64,000 nt of DNA. It comes from Candidatus Obscuribacterales bacterium (GTDB lineage: Bacteria > Cyanobacteriota > Vampirovibrionia > Obscuribacterales > Obscuribacteraceae). A program made the translations under genes and the position numbers. Below the pieces are notes generated by a model, which was not told the DNA's origin, did not search any database, and saw only the letters and a program-made list of their open reading frames with translations. Where the stretch lies: positions 1-64,000 of the forward strand of contig JAGVKG010000064.1 of NCBI GenBank assembly GCA_020050685.1, read 5' to 3'. Positions 26,770-36,369 of the stretch are shown piece after piece (the stretch's first letter is position 1; every line of letters begins with the position of its first letter).

Positions 26770-27894
26770 TTATTTCAAATTGAAAATGAACTGGCTGACT
26801 ACTTGTGGCTCCCTGTCCGGCGCGGGGCGACTGAGCAAGAAAGCAACCTGGCTCAAAGGATAAACATAATTTTGACAAGTGGAGTTGGCTGGCTCAGAAA
26901 GAATAAATGCGGGCTGTCCGTAACGTTCTTTTAGAAGTGTTAACGAGTCCCCGTTCTGAATTCCTAAATCAGGTGAGGCAAATTCCGGATCGAAAACGCG
27001 AATTGCCTGCACAGTGCCAGCGCGCGTGAAAACTTGCAAGCGGCATTCGGCGGATTCACCCGCGCCTTTGTTAAATGACCAAATAGTCCATCCTTTGATG
27101 GTTTCTTTTTTTACTTGGCCCAGAGCTTCAAAATTTTTGCTGATTTGACTTTGAGCACTGCCCAAGCGCAAAAGAGGAATGCCCATGGCCACATTTGGTG
27201 GCAAGAGCGAAAGCTTCTTGTCACCGGAACGCAAGTTGCCGGCTACTGTCGTGGCTGAGCCTCCGAGAATTTGCCTTTGAACGCCGGGTGCCTGAATAGC
27301 ATCATCAAGCTTTCCTGCTTTCCAGGACTCGGGCTTTACTGCTGCGCCTTCGTCCAATTCCATTTCTTTGCGTGCGCGATAAAATTGTGCGGACTCGTTT
27401 TTTGCCTTGCCTCTCCACTCTTCGGCTCGCTTCTGGGATTTGGCTGCGGTTGCAGACGCTGCGGACAAAGATCCGACACTGTCCGCATCTTTTTTTAGTT
27501 CGAAGGTAACGCTCGAGGCAATACGATTTTTATCTTGGGCGCGCATACTGTCTTGGCGCGGCTCAATTGCTAAGCGAAAGTCTGTGATGCTTGGCTCTTC
27601 TGCCGCTGGTGCTTGCGCATTGTCTCGGCTTAAGGCCATGAGAGTTGGCTTGTAGACAGCAATTTGGGGCAGACCTCTGACTTTAGAAAGAATATTGTCC
27701 AAAAGTTTGACAGCACTATCGGCAGGTGGTGTGTTGAACTTGATCACCACACCGGAAAGTCTGGTCGGGCGCTGGGCGATCTTTAAAGATTGTGGCAAAG
27801 ATTGCGGAAACGATTGTGATGCTGTCGGCAAGCTAACAATCAAGCCTGCGACGACAATAAACACTATTCTTTCTGTCAGCGAAATGTTCTTCAT
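26770..27894 (-). CDS. Exported protein coupled to the response regulator, unknown
   Basis: A 374-residue protein. Its ATG overlaps the TGA of the response regulator gene in an ATGA, so it is translated with it. This decides the start. A signal peptide or anchor follows (IVFIVVAGLIVSLPTASQ). The middle is low-complexity and charged with Ala/Lys-rich coiled-coil character (about residues 130-190). The C-terminal 120 residues look folded, with DLGIQNGDSLTLLKERYGQPAFIL, a pattern reminiscent of small outer-membrane-assembly or lipoprotein domains with a YG-P motif. That likeness is weak. Gene coupling suggests it acts with, or is an output of, the CHASE2 two-component system. Confidence 0.7.
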   Translation of the reverse strand: MKNISLTERIVFIVVAGLIVSLPTASQSFPQSLPQSLKIAQRPTRLSGVVIKFNTPPADSAVKLLDNILSKVRGLPQIAVYKPTLMALSRDNAQAPAAEEPSITDFRLAIEPRQDSMRAQDKNRIASSVTFELKKDADSVGSLSAASATAAKSQKRAEEWRGKAKNESAQFYRARKEMELDEGAAVKPESWKAGKLDDAIQAPGVQRQILGGSATTVAGNLRSGDKKLSLLPPNVAMGIPLLRLGSAQSQISKNFEALGQVKKETIKGWTIWSFNKGAGESAECRLQVFTRAGTVQAIRVFDPEFASPDLGIQNGDSLTLLKERYGQPAFILSEPANSTCQNYVYPLSQVAFLLSRPAPDREPQVVSQFIFNLK

Positions 27895-28595
27895 GGCGTT
27901 TGAACCAGTTTGGTCTCCCAGTCCTCTAGTTCGGCTAAATTGATCAAACCGCGTTTGGTGGCAGTGTAGACAGCCCGACAACGCTGGTTGAATTCCGATT
28001 CTTGCCCATCAGTTCTGCCAGGAATATTCAACTTGCCATAAAGTGCCTTTAGCCTGGATTGAATTGCCTTTTCTGTTAAGTAAAGACGTTTGGCAATTGC
28101 ATGATCGGTCATACCCAAAGCAATACAAATGAGCGCTTCATATTCTGCATTGGTCAAATTGGTAGTGCGATTTTGTGTACGCTGAATCACGCGGGCAATG
28201 CCAGGATGGATCCAGCAGTCGCCAGAAAGAACCTGGGTAGCAGCTTCGATTACTTGCTCATCGGATGCATTTTTCAAAACATAAGCAAAGACACCATTGG
28301 GCGGGACAATCTTCCACAATTGCCGTACATAAACTTCATCGGCAAAATTGGAAAGCATAATTACGCCTGCTTCCGGCAGCTTGGCCAAAATTTGCTCGGC
28401 TGCTTTGATACCAGAAAGATTTGGCATTTTGATATCAAGGAAAATCAAACGCGGCTTTTGCTTGAGCGCTTGATCAATTGCATCCTGACCATTACTAGCT
28501 TCATGAATCGGCACCAAGTCGGGAAAGTTTTTCGTAAGCAGATCCCTAATCCAGGCACGGTCTCTTTGTTCGTCGTCGGCGATTAATATACTCAT
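27891..28595 (-). CDS. NarL/LuxR-type response regulator
   Basis: A 234-residue regulator. The receiver domain (1-125) has the acidic pair Asp7-Asp8, phospho-acceptor Asp54 in LIFLDIKMPNLSG, a Ser/Thr-position MLSN and Lys in YVLKNAS. A LuxR-type helix-turn-helix covers about residues 145-195 (LTNAEYEALICIALGMTDHAIAKRL then LTEKAIQSRLKALYGKL). A C-terminal tail of about 40 residues extends beyond the usual end. It lies 58 bases after the CHASE2 kinase and overlaps the next gene by 4 bases, making a three-gene operon. Confidence 0.92.
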   Translation of the reverse strand: MSILIADDEQRDRAWIRDLLTKNFPDLVPIHEASNGQDAIDQALKQKPRLIFLDIKMPNLSGIKAAEQILAKLPEAGVIMLSNFADEVYVRQLWKIVPPNGVFAYVLKNASDEQVIEAATQVLSGDCWIHPGIARVIQRTQNRTTNLTNAEYEALICIALGMTDHAIAKRLYLTEKAIQSRLKALYGKLNIPGRTDGQESEFNQRCRAVYTATKRGLINLAELEDWETKLVQTP

Positions 28596-28653
28596 TTTGC
28601 TATGCTCGTTTTTGATTTGGTTTCAACTATGGTATCAGGTGTAAGTCTCGGTG

Positions 28654-30561
28654 TTAGATTTCTGTATCTGCTTGGCTTGTCAGTGGTATCGTCAGCCTGA
28701 GAAGGCAACCAGTTTTGTATTGTCTTGGTCTTGACCATTCGACACGAGCACCAATCAGTTGAGCGCGCTGGCGAATATTTACCAGACCGTGTCCGCTATT
28801 GCTTTGCGGAAGCTCAGGAGATGAAATCGTGTCCAGGTTCGGTTTTTCCAAATTGCTTTTTTTCATACCTATGCCGTTGTCAGCCACTTCGATAATCAGT
28901 TCGGAATGATTGGCTCTGAGACTGACTTTGGCCTCGCTTGCCTTGGAATGTTTGCATATATTATGTAGAGCTTCTTGCACGATGCGATAGGCTTGCAGCT
29001 TTTTGAACTCCGGCAAGCGTGAATAGTCGAAAGAATCTTCACCTACGAATTGGCTACTGATTGCCGCTTCGTGTGAAAGTATGGAAACGAGATTCTCCAG
29101 AGCCGGTGCAAAACCCATGGTCTCCAATACTGATGGGTGCAAGTCGTTGATAATCCGGCGCATCTCCGACAATGTCTCATCGAGCTTGGTGCGAATTTCT
29201 TTTGGTAAAGTGCTTTCCGGCATTTCTTCAGATAAATTGTCGGCTAAGCGAGCACAAGAAGAAAGTGCCGGCAAAGTTTCATCATGTAAGTCTTCCGCTA
29301 TGCGGCGGCGTTCTTCCTCGGCTCGTCTTTGCATGGCCTCGCGCGCTGCCGCCAATTCTAAATTTCGGCGACGCAAATCGGTATCAAGATAAATGAATGT
29401 GGAAAGAACGAATGTGGAAATCACTATCGCGGCAAATGGAACCCAAGGCAAAGCCAAATAGAAATTTTGGAAAACGACTTGTGCCACCATGGCTGATGCA
29501 GCAAGCGTCAAAACAAAAACTGTTGAGCGCCACAAAAGTGGCAAAAAGGCAAGCAAGGCACCGAGTGCGGCACCACTTAGCAGCAGAAGCAAATACGAAA
29601 TATGCGTGGATACAGAAGCAATGGTTGCATTGTTTAAGAGGCTGGAAACAGCATCCGCTTGAATGACGATTTCTGGAACAGAGTGGGCAAGCGGTGTGCG
29701 GAAACGCGACAATTCATCTTGCCTTGTCGTAAGAGTTGAGCCAAGCAAGACAACTTTGTCTTGCAATAACTGTGGATTGAAATTCTCATTGAGAATATCC
29801 TTGAAAGAAATAACTGGATACTCTACTTGATTGAAGTTTATGTAAAGAACTTGATTGGTGCTTTTCTGCATGAAGCGACTAGCAGGACCAACACCAGCAA
29901 TGCGTCTGTGCAAATCAATCACTGCTTCTGCAAACGAAGGAATGTGGGTTGCACGCCCGGAGTCCATATTCATTTGTAGGTCAGAACGGCTGGCTGTTAT
30001 TGGTAAGCGGCAGACTAATCCATTGATCTCACGTGGTAATTCGCAGAGTCCCAGTTCGGCAGCATTATTGAGAAATTCTGCGGCCGGCAGTCCGGATGAT
30101 GCATCGAATGCACCAAAGAGTCCAATGACAATGTTGTTAGTTCTAGCCAGTGTATCGGCGAGCAAACTGGAAGCATGACCACGCAAATCCAAATCAACTG
30201 CGACTAAAGTTGGTTTAGTCCGCTCGATGGTGGCAAGTACTTTAGCAAGCGCATTTTGTGATTGCTCATCGTTGAAGCGAGCAATACCAAGATCAAATTG
30301 CGATGCATCATCAAATGCCACTATGGCTATTTCCTTTGATTCCGGTATGCGGCCGGAAATCTTGTTCAAGCTATTTGCCATTTGATACTGCCATTCCAAA
30401 AAACCAAGCTCGAAATTTTCTAGAAGTGGTGTAGTGGCAAAAAACATGGCGCATATCGTACCAATGACGGCACCCCAGACGAGCCGTTGATAAACAAGGC
30501 TATCAACATAAATCTCGGAATTTTTAAGAAGTCCTTGGAGAGGTCTTCGTTCAAAAGGCAT
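28654..30561 (-). CDS. CHASE2-domain sensor histidine kinase (HisKA_3 type)
   Basis: A 635-residue membrane kinase. GGAG lies 7 bases before the ATG at 30561; the frame opens at a TTG at 30591. A first membrane segment near residues 30-47 is followed by an extracytoplasmic CHASE2 domain (about 60-315; KEIAIVAFDDASQFDLG and ILNENFNPQLLQDKVVLLGST). Three membrane segments follow (about 320-390), then a charged helix, the dimerisation helix EERRRIAEDLHDETLPAL (His426), and an ATP-binding domain with EVADNGIGMKK and SGHGLVNIRQRA. This layout feeds NarL-type regulators, and one is encoded directly downstream. The stimulus is unknown. Confidence 0.92.
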   Translation of the reverse strand: MPFERRPLQGLLKNSEIYVDSLVYQRLVWGAVIGTICAMFFATTPLLENFELGFLEWQYQMANSLNKISGRIPESKEIAIVAFDDASQFDLGIARFNDEQSQNALAKVLATIERTKPTLVAVDLDLRGHASSLLADTLARTNNIVIGLFGAFDASSGLPAAEFLNNAAELGLCELPREINGLVCRLPITASRSDLQMNMDSGRATHIPSFAEAVIDLHRRIAGVGPASRFMQKSTNQVLYINFNQVEYPVISFKDILNENFNPQLLQDKVVLLGSTLTTRQDELSRFRTPLAHSVPEIVIQADAVSSLLNNATIASVSTHISYLLLLLSGAALGALLAFLPLLWRSTVFVLTLAASAMVAQVVFQNFYLALPWVPFAAIVISTFVLSTFIYLDTDLRRRNLELAAAREAMQRRAEEERRRIAEDLHDETLPALSSCARLADNLSEEMPESTLPKEIRTKLDETLSEMRRIINDLHPSVLETMGFAPALENLVSILSHEAAISSQFVGEDSFDYSRLPEFKKLQAYRIVQEALHNICKHSKASEAKVSLRANHSELIIEVADNGIGMKKSNLEKPNLDTISSPELPQSNSGHGLVNIRQRAQLIGARVEWSRPRQYKTGCLLRLTIPLTSQADTEI

Positions 30562-30622
30562 TACTCGTCTCCGGGTGAGCTTCCTCTCCAAGATTAGTCT
30601 AACTGTAAGAAGCTGGCAATCA

Positions 30623-30640
30623 TCTGGGGGAAACCCCAGA
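30623..30640. repeat. GNRA-capped hairpin in divergent promoter region
   Basis: TCTGGGG-GAAA-CCCCAGA is a 7-bp perfect stem with a GAAA tetraloop on the plus strand. It lies between the divergent CHASE2 kinase and VIT-VWA-TonB genes. It could be a leader element or an operator; nothing more can be said. Confidence 0.5.
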
Positions 30641-30783
30641 AGTTATCGGCCATTTACCCGGCAGTAAAATCGCCGCCCATTCTTTATTGTAGTGACAGGG
30701 CGCAAACATATATCGGACTAAACATGCCGAGCCACGCCACCCGATCTAATTCCCGACCATATATTAGGATGAGGAAATCTCTG

Positions 30784-33543
30784 ATGAACCACCCGCGCAA
30801 ATCTCGTTTTTTCAATGCCAGCCTGGGTCTGGCATTATCTTTATTGGCTTTGCCTATGCCGACCTTAGCTGCCGGCTTTATTGCCATAGATCCAATTGCC
30901 GGCATGCCGGTAGTCACGCAACCGCATGTCCGACCGACCATACCCCGCGGGGCGCCGATGCCGATACCGCCAACCACGTCGCATACTGGCAAACAGCCGC
31001 CCTTGCTTAAAGGTATGGTCTCATTTGGCCTGAGCCTGCAAGCGGAAACTATTTCGGTTGAAATTAACGACCAGGTGGCAAAAACTCATATTTGCGAAGT
31101 GTTTCAAAACGATACAGATCGTAACTTGGCAGGTACTTATTTATTTCCTCTGCCTGAAGATACAACCTTCAGTTCATTTTCTTTACATATTGATGGCAAA
31201 CCAGTGGAAGGAAAAATTCTTGAGGCGCAAGAAGCCCGTTCGCAGTATGAAGAAATTGTCCGGCGCATGGTCGACCCTGGTCTATTAGAGTATGCCGATT
31301 ACAAAACCGTGCGGGCGCGCATATTTCCCATTCCTGCTCACGGTGTGAAGAAGGTGGAGCTGGAATACACGCAAATTTTGCGCGGGCAAGATGGCATGCT
31401 CAAGTATCAATTTCCCATGCGAGCGGCTGGGCAATCTGCCATGGCCGACGAAGTGCAAGTGAATGTGAAATTGGCCAGCAAGCAGGGCTTGCGAACAATT
31501 TGGTCGCCTTCGCACACAATTTCTGCCAAGCGAGAAAATGAGCATCAAGCCAAGATTTCTTATTCGGGCAAAGATACGATTCTCGATAAGGACTTTGTTC
31601 TTTATTACAGTATTTCGGACAAAGATGTGGCAGCAAATTTGCTTACTCACAAGTTGTCCGATACTGATGGCTATTTTCTTTTGACATTGACGCCACCACT
31701 TGCGGCTAAGCAAATTATCGCCAAGGACATTGTTTTAGTTGCCGATACTTCCGGATCCATGGAAGGCGAAAAGCTGGTGCAATGCAAGCGTGCGCTTAAG
31801 TACGTGGTAAATGGCTTGAACGCCGAAGATCATTTCAATCTTGTTCACTTCAATACGGATGTGGAAAGATTCCGCAAGGAAATGGTCGGGGCAACGCCGG
31901 ATAATAAGAAATCTTGCGATGCTTTTATTGAACAATTGGAAGCAACTGGTGGCACGAATATCTCGGATGCTTTGCATATGGCGCATCAGATGCTTTCTGC
32001 CAGCAATCAACGCCCAACTTACATAATTTTGATTACCGATGGTCAACCGACAGTGGGTGAAACTTCAGTGGCTGGACTAATCAAATCTATTTCTGCCAAT
32101 TCGCCCGTGCGAATTTTTGATTTTGGCGTTGGTTATGACGTGAACACCGAATTGCTGAACAAATTATCTGATGCGCACCATGGTGTTGCACAATATGTTG
32201 AGCCGGATGAAAACTTGGAGACAGTGCTTTCGCAGTTCTACAAGAAGATCAAAGCGCCTGTGCTTTCCAATGTCAGTATCGATTTTTCCGGCATCGAAAT
32301 CAAAGATATGTATCCACGGGAAGTGAAAGATCTTTTTGCCGGCTCGCAGGTCTTGTTGATGGGCCGCTTCCGTGGTGATGGTAAAGCCACTCTCAATTTA
32401 AATGGTGTGATCAATGGTGTGGCGAAGAAGTTTTCTTATCCTTTGACCTTTCCCAAAGACGAGGCTGATCATGGCTATCTATGCCGGTTGTGGGCGATGC
32501 GCCGCATTGGACATTTGACGGAAGCGGCCCAAGCAAATCAAAACAATCGTGAGATTGTTGATGAGATTGTCGCTCTCTCGAAAAAATACGGCATCATTTC
32601 TGCTTACACTTCGTTTCTTGTCACTGATCCAAGTGAAAATCATCGCTTAGCACAAGCACCAGCTCCTTCACCAGTTGCCTTTGCACCGGGGGGTGGATTT
32701 GGTAGTTTCTTTGGTCGGACGCGTAAGCGTGGCCCGATTGGAATTGATCCGTCTGTTCCGCGCTCTTCTACAGGCGGTGGTGGTGGCAGTCGTACATCTG
32801 CACCTGCTCTGGTAAGAGCTGGTGGCGGTGGCAGACCAAATGTTGCTGCTCAGCCTGATACGGATTTCGGACCTTACATGGCCGATCTGCAAAGACGCGT
32901 GAAGCGTGCTTGGTTCCCACCACAAGGCAATGAAAGCAAGAAAGTAGCAGTTGTTTTCAAAGTAAAACGTGATGGCAGTATTTCCAATTTGCGCTTAGAT
33001 CGCACCTCTGGTCTGGCAGCCGCTGACCAGGCGGCGTTGAAAGCGGTCGAGAATGCTGCACCATTTCGCCCGCTTCCACAAGGAGCACCAAATGATGTAG
33101 ACATCCAATACACTTATGACTACAACCAATTTGCTGGTGCTGGTCGAGGAAGTTTCCGTGCTGTGTCTGGCGCTGACCAAAGTCAAAGAGTCGGTCAAGC
33201 CATTGCTCAAAGTCGATTGGAAAGCTCTGGCAAAAATGCTGTAACACTTTCCAAGGAACTGCTCGCACTTAAGTCTTCGGAAGTTGCCGAAAGCAAGGAT
33301 GCGAAGTCGGGAGTAAAAGTAGTTGCCGACAAGACTTTCTACTTGGTCGAAGGCTTCTGGACTGACAGCGCTTACGAAGAAGGAAAATCACCGAAAGCCG
33401 AAATTGTTGAATTCGGCAGCAAGAGATATTTTGACCTGGCGAAGAGCATTGCTGGCCTGTCCAAATATCTTTCCTGTGGCAAGCAAGTGATTGTCATCTT
33501 TAATGGACATTGCTACAAAATAGTGGAAAGAATTACCACTTAA
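30784..33543 (+). CDS. VIT-VWA protein with C-terminal TonB-like domain
   Basis: A 919-residue exported protein. GAGG lies 9 bases before the ATG at 30784; two ATGs lie further upstream in frame. Signal peptide: ASLGLALSLLALPMPTLA. A VIT domain follows (about 75-205, with FPLPEDTTFSSFSLHIDGK). The von Willebrand A domain starts near residue 315 with the metal-site DTSGSMEGEK, then FNTDVERF and LITDGQPTVGE. A Gly/Ser/Arg linker (about 635-690) leads to a TonB C-terminal domain (about 695-785; LQRRVKRAWFPPQ, VVFKVKRDGSISNLRLDRTSG, APFRPLP). A last domain of about 130 residues is unrecognised. VIT-VWA proteins bind partners or extracellular matrix; a TonB tail is unusual. Confidence 0.88.
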   Translation: MNHPRKSRFFNASLGLALSLLALPMPTLAAGFIAIDPIAGMPVVTQPHVRPTIPRGAPMPIPPTTSHTGKQPPLLKGMVSFGLSLQAETISVEINDQVAKTHICEVFQNDTDRNLAGTYLFPLPEDTTFSSFSLHIDGKPVEGKILEAQEARSQYEEIVRRMVDPGLLEYADYKTVRARIFPIPAHGVKKVELEYTQILRGQDGMLKYQFPMRAAGQSAMADEVQVNVKLASKQGLRTIWSPSHTISAKRENEHQAKISYSGKDTILDKDFVLYYSISDKDVAANLLTHKLSDTDGYFLLTLTPPLAAKQIIAKDIVLVADTSGSMEGEKLVQCKRALKYVVNGLNAEDHFNLVHFNTDVERFRKEMVGATPDNKKSCDAFIEQLEATGGTNISDALHMAHQMLSASNQRPTYIILITDGQPTVGETSVAGLIKSISANSPVRIFDFGVGYDVNTELLNKLSDAHHGVAQYVEPDENLETVLSQFYKKIKAPVLSNVSIDFSGIEIKDMYPREVKDLFAGSQVLLMGRFRGDGKATLNLNGVINGVAKKFSYPLTFPKDEADHGYLCRLWAMRRIGHLTEAAQANQNNREIVDEIVALSKKYGIISAYTSFLVTDPSENHRLAQAPAPSPVAFAPGGGFGSFFGRTRKRGPIGIDPSVPRSSTGGGGGSRTSAPALVRAGGGGRPNVAAQPDTDFGPYMADLQRRVKRAWFPPQGNESKKVAVVFKVKRDGSISNLRLDRTSGLAAADQAALKAVENAAPFRPLPQGAPNDVDIQYTYDYNQFAGAGRGSFRAVSGADQSQRVGQAIAQSRLESSGKNAVTLSKELLALKSSEVAESKDAKSGVKVVADKTFYLVEGFWTDSAYEEGKSPKAEIVEFGSKRYFDLAKSIAGLSKYLSCGKQVIVIFNGHCYKIVERITT

Positions 33544-33601
33544 AAGTGGTACGACGCGCGACGCTTTGCCCCCTGCCTGCCCAAAGCGTATGAACACTCA
33601 T

Positions 33602-33636
33602 CTGAGAATCCTTAATTGGGATTCTCAGTCGCGCTT
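33602..33636 (+). terminator. Rho-independent terminator
   Basis: A 10-bp perfect stem CTGAGAATCC/GGATTCTCAG with a 7-base loop is followed a few bases later by TTTTT. It ends the VIT-VWA-TonB gene, just before the convergent HMA gene. Confidence 0.75.
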
Positions 33637-33637
33637 T

Positions 33638-34108
33638 TTAGCGCTCGACCACTTTGTAGGAATGATAGCCCTTGCGGCGCAAGTAGGCTCTTAGCTGTTG
33701 CACTGAAATTTGTTTGGCATCAAAAGCAATGGTGAACGGTACTGAGTCTTGATTGACCGCATCAAAATAGTGCACCGCTTTCATGGCCTCAAAATCAATT
33801 TTTGCATCCGCCACGCCCACCAATTCTTTGACTTTCTTTTCCACTTCCTTCAAACAGGTAATGCACATTGAACCTGAGATTCTCATAGATACGTGGTGGC
33901 AGCTATTGATGTTTGGTGGATTCAAGTTGGGCGTGACTGTGCCTGTGACTTCTTCTGTGACGCGAGAAGTATTGGCAGTATTGCTGGGATCTTCGGCCAA
34001 AGCGCTTGTGCAAAGTCCCAGCGCTAAAATGGCTGGCAAGAACAAGCGATCGAGCCGCACTGCCGCGCATTTTGGTTGCGAGGTTTGTTGCGGAATTGTT
34101 AGGCTCAT
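33638..34108 (-). CDS. Exported protein with heavy-metal-associated (HMA) domain
   Basis: A 156-residue protein from the ATG at 34108 (frame open to 34168). A signal peptide (LFLPAILALGLCTSALAED) precedes a Thr/Asn/Pro-rich linker, and an HMA/ferredoxin-like fold follows (about 75-150). The domain reads VSMRISGSMCITCLKEVEKKVKEL, with CxxC (Cys-Ile-Thr-Cys) in the metal-binding place, VADAKIDFEAMKAVHYF and LRAYLRRKGY. HMA domains usually bind Cu(I) or similar; a periplasmic location is inferred from the signal peptide. No copper ATPase or MerP partner is adjacent, although an RND efflux operon lies 6 kb away. Confidence 0.8.
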   Translation of the reverse strand: MSLTIPQQTSQPKCAAVRLDRLFLPAILALGLCTSALAEDPSNTANTSRVTEEVTGTVTPNLNPPNINSCHHVSMRISGSMCITCLKEVEKKVKELVGVADAKIDFEAMKAVHYFDAVNQDSVPFTIAFDAKQISVQQLRAYLRRKGYHSYKVVER

Positions 34109-34322
34109 TTTCAAAATTGCATACTCGCTGGTCAAACAAAGAAATTGGCTAAATTTTGGCAAAATCATACTCTCAAAATCGCCCCAGGTTAAATTCTACT
34201 AAAGCCAAGGCGGTTGTGGCGAGTCCCTGGCGCTTAATTTGGCAAGCAGACAATTTCTTAAGCTACAAAGAAAGCCGACATTGTTATTATTGACGGTTCA
34301 CTAAGAGCAAGGCAACCCAGCA

Positions 34323-36287
34323 ATGTCTACAGTCATGTCCACTAGCTGCCAACCAGTATTGACGCTTTTGGAAAGTATTTCCGGCCCAGGCGACCTCAAG
34401 CGGCTTTCGAACCAGCAGCTTGCCAAGCTGGCTGAGGAAATCAGACAAGCAATCGTCCAGTCTGTTGCTAAAACTGGTGGACATCTGGCGTCCAATCTCG
34501 GCATAGTGGAAATAACCCTGGCTTTGCACCGCGTATTTGATAGCCCGCAGGACAAACTGATTTGGGATGTCGGTCACCAAGCATATGTTCACAAAATGCT
34601 GACCGGGCGCCGCGATAACTTTTCCACTCTCAGGCAGTACAAGGGGCTTTCTGGTTTTATCAATCCGTTTGAGAGTGAGCACGATTCATTTTTGGCCGGA
34701 CACAGTTCGACTTCGATTTCCTTGGCAGCAGGTATGGCAATTGCCCGCGACCACAAGGGTGAAAATCACAAAGTGGTGGCAGTAATTGGTGATGGTGGAC
34801 TGACAGGCGGCATGGCGCTTGAAGCAATCAATCACCTTGGTCACATCCAAAAAGATGTGATTATCATTCTTAACGATAACGAAATGTCCATTTCGGAAAA
34901 TGTTGGCGGCTTCTCGCAATACATGAAGCGTATTAAGGAAACATTTTTCTATCAAGATATCAAAGCCAAGATCGATCAGATTGAAGGTCAACTTGATCAG
35001 AAGTTGGGTCCTGGCGTTTGGCAGCTGATCTCAGCAGTTAAAGAGCAAGCCAAACAGCGTTTTGATACGCCGGGAATTGTTTTTGAAAAACTTGGGATCA
35101 ACTACACAGGACCAATTGATGGTCATGATGTTGGGGCAATGATCGATGTCCTCAGCAAGATCAAAGATCAACACGCGCCGCAAATTCTGCATGTGATCAC
35201 GCAGAAGGGCAAAGGTTACGCACCTGCCGAAGAAGATGCAATCAAGTATCATGGCGTGTCTGCATTCAGCCTGGAAAAAATTGAACCTTTGGTGGCACCA
35301 AAACCAAAAGCCAAGACTTATTCGGATGTGTTTACGGAAACTTTGGTCGAGCTTGCGGCAATTGCACCGGAAGTGGTGGCTTTGACTCCCGCTACGGCGG
35401 AAGGCTCGGGCCTTGTGAAATTTGGCAAGGCTTATCCAGACAGATTTTTCGATGTGGGTATTTGCGAACAGCACGCAGTAACCATGGCTGCCGGCATGGC
35501 AAAAGAAGGCTTGACGCCGGTTGTTTCTATTTATTCAACTTTCTTGCAGCGAGCAATTGATCAAGTTATCCATGATGTGGCAATTTTGAATTTGCCTGTG
35601 ATATTTGGTATCGACCGCGGTGGTTTGGTGGAAGATGGCGAAACGCACCAAGGTGTTTTCGACATTGCCTTTTTGCGCAATTTGCCGAATTTCACGGTGG
35701 TGGCACCAAAAGACGCACAAGAGTTGCGTAATATATTGTATACGGCAGTTAAAGAGCGCAAAGGACCGCTAGCTGTCCGCTTCCCGCGCGACAAAGCTGT
35801 CGACGCTGAGTCCTTTGCACCGTTTGAATTGATCGATTACACGAAGTGGGAAATGTTACATAATGGCGCGTTTAATTGCAAAATTGACAGCAAGGCCAAT
35901 AACGTAGTTCTTCTGGCATATGGCGCCATGGTTGAAGCAGCCAAACAAGCAAGAATAATTTTGCAAGAAAAAGGAATCGAGATTACTCTGATTAATGCCC
36001 GCTCTGCTAAACCACTTGATAGTGAAATGTTGGGTAAGCTGATTGCTGACCCATCGCTTACACTTGTAACCTTGGAAGAAGGCTGTGTTAGTGGTGGTTT
36101 TGGTTCTGCAGTGCTTGAATTTGCGGCACAAAGCAAAATGACGCGACCAACTTGTGGACAATCGAGTATTTATTGCTTGGGCGTCAACGATCAATTTGTT
36201 GAGCATGGCGCCAGACAAATCTTGCTCGATCTAAATGGATTGAGCCCGCAAAAAATTGCTGAGTTTGTTGCCTGCTGTCGGAAATAG
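34323..36287 (+). CDS. dxs: 1-deoxy-D-xylulose-5-phosphate synthase
   Basis: This 654-residue thiamine-diphosphate enzyme joins pyruvate and glyceraldehyde-3-phosphate, the first step of the MEP isoprenoid pathway. Features are TGGHLASNLGIVEITLALHRVFD, the catalytic His of WDVGHQAYVHKMLTGR, the ThDP-binding VIGDGGLTGGMALEA...NDNEMSIS pair, CEQHAVTMAAGMA with the general-base Glu region, and GIDRGGLVEDGETHQGVFD. Length is typical (620-660). AAGG precedes the start at 10 bases; a second ATG at 34335 is possible. It is convergent with recR, with a terminator-like hairpin between. Confidence 0.96.
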   Translation: MSTVMSTSCQPVLTLLESISGPGDLKRLSNQQLAKLAEEIRQAIVQSVAKTGGHLASNLGIVEITLALHRVFDSPQDKLIWDVGHQAYVHKMLTGRRDNFSTLRQYKGLSGFINPFESEHDSFLAGHSSTSISLAAGMAIARDHKGENHKVVAVIGDGGLTGGMALEAINHLGHIQKDVIIILNDNEMSISENVGGFSQYMKRIKETFFYQDIKAKIDQIEGQLDQKLGPGVWQLISAVKEQAKQRFDTPGIVFEKLGINYTGPIDGHDVGAMIDVLSKIKDQHAPQILHVITQKGKGYAPAEEDAIKYHGVSAFSLEKIEPLVAPKPKAKTYSDVFTETLVELAAIAPEVVALTPATAEGSGLVKFGKAYPDRFFDVGICEQHAVTMAAGMAKEGLTPVVSIYSTFLQRAIDQVIHDVAILNLPVIFGIDRGGLVEDGETHQGVFDIAFLRNLPNFTVVAPKDAQELRNILYTAVKERKGPLAVRFPRDKAVDAESFAPFELIDYTKWEMLHNGAFNCKIDSKANNVVLLAYGAMVEAAKQARIILQEKGIEITLINARSAKPLDSEMLGKLIADPSLTLVTLEEGCVSGGFGSAVLEFAAQSKMTRPTCGQSSIYCLGVNDQFVEHGARQILLDLNGLSPQKIAEFVACCRK

Positions 36288-36314
36288 TCGACAAGGCCAC
36301 GAACACGATATAGT

Positions 36315-36344
36315 ACGGGCGGCCAAAAGTTGCCCGTTTCGTTT
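36315..36344. terminator. Probable terminator after dxs
   Basis: A 9-bp stem (ACGGGCGGC/GTTGCCCGT, two G-U pairs, loop CAAAA) is followed by TTCGTTT on the plus strand. It lies between convergent dxs and recR. Confidence 0.6.
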
Positions 36345-36369
36345 GCAATAGATGACAAAGTGGGTGTTG

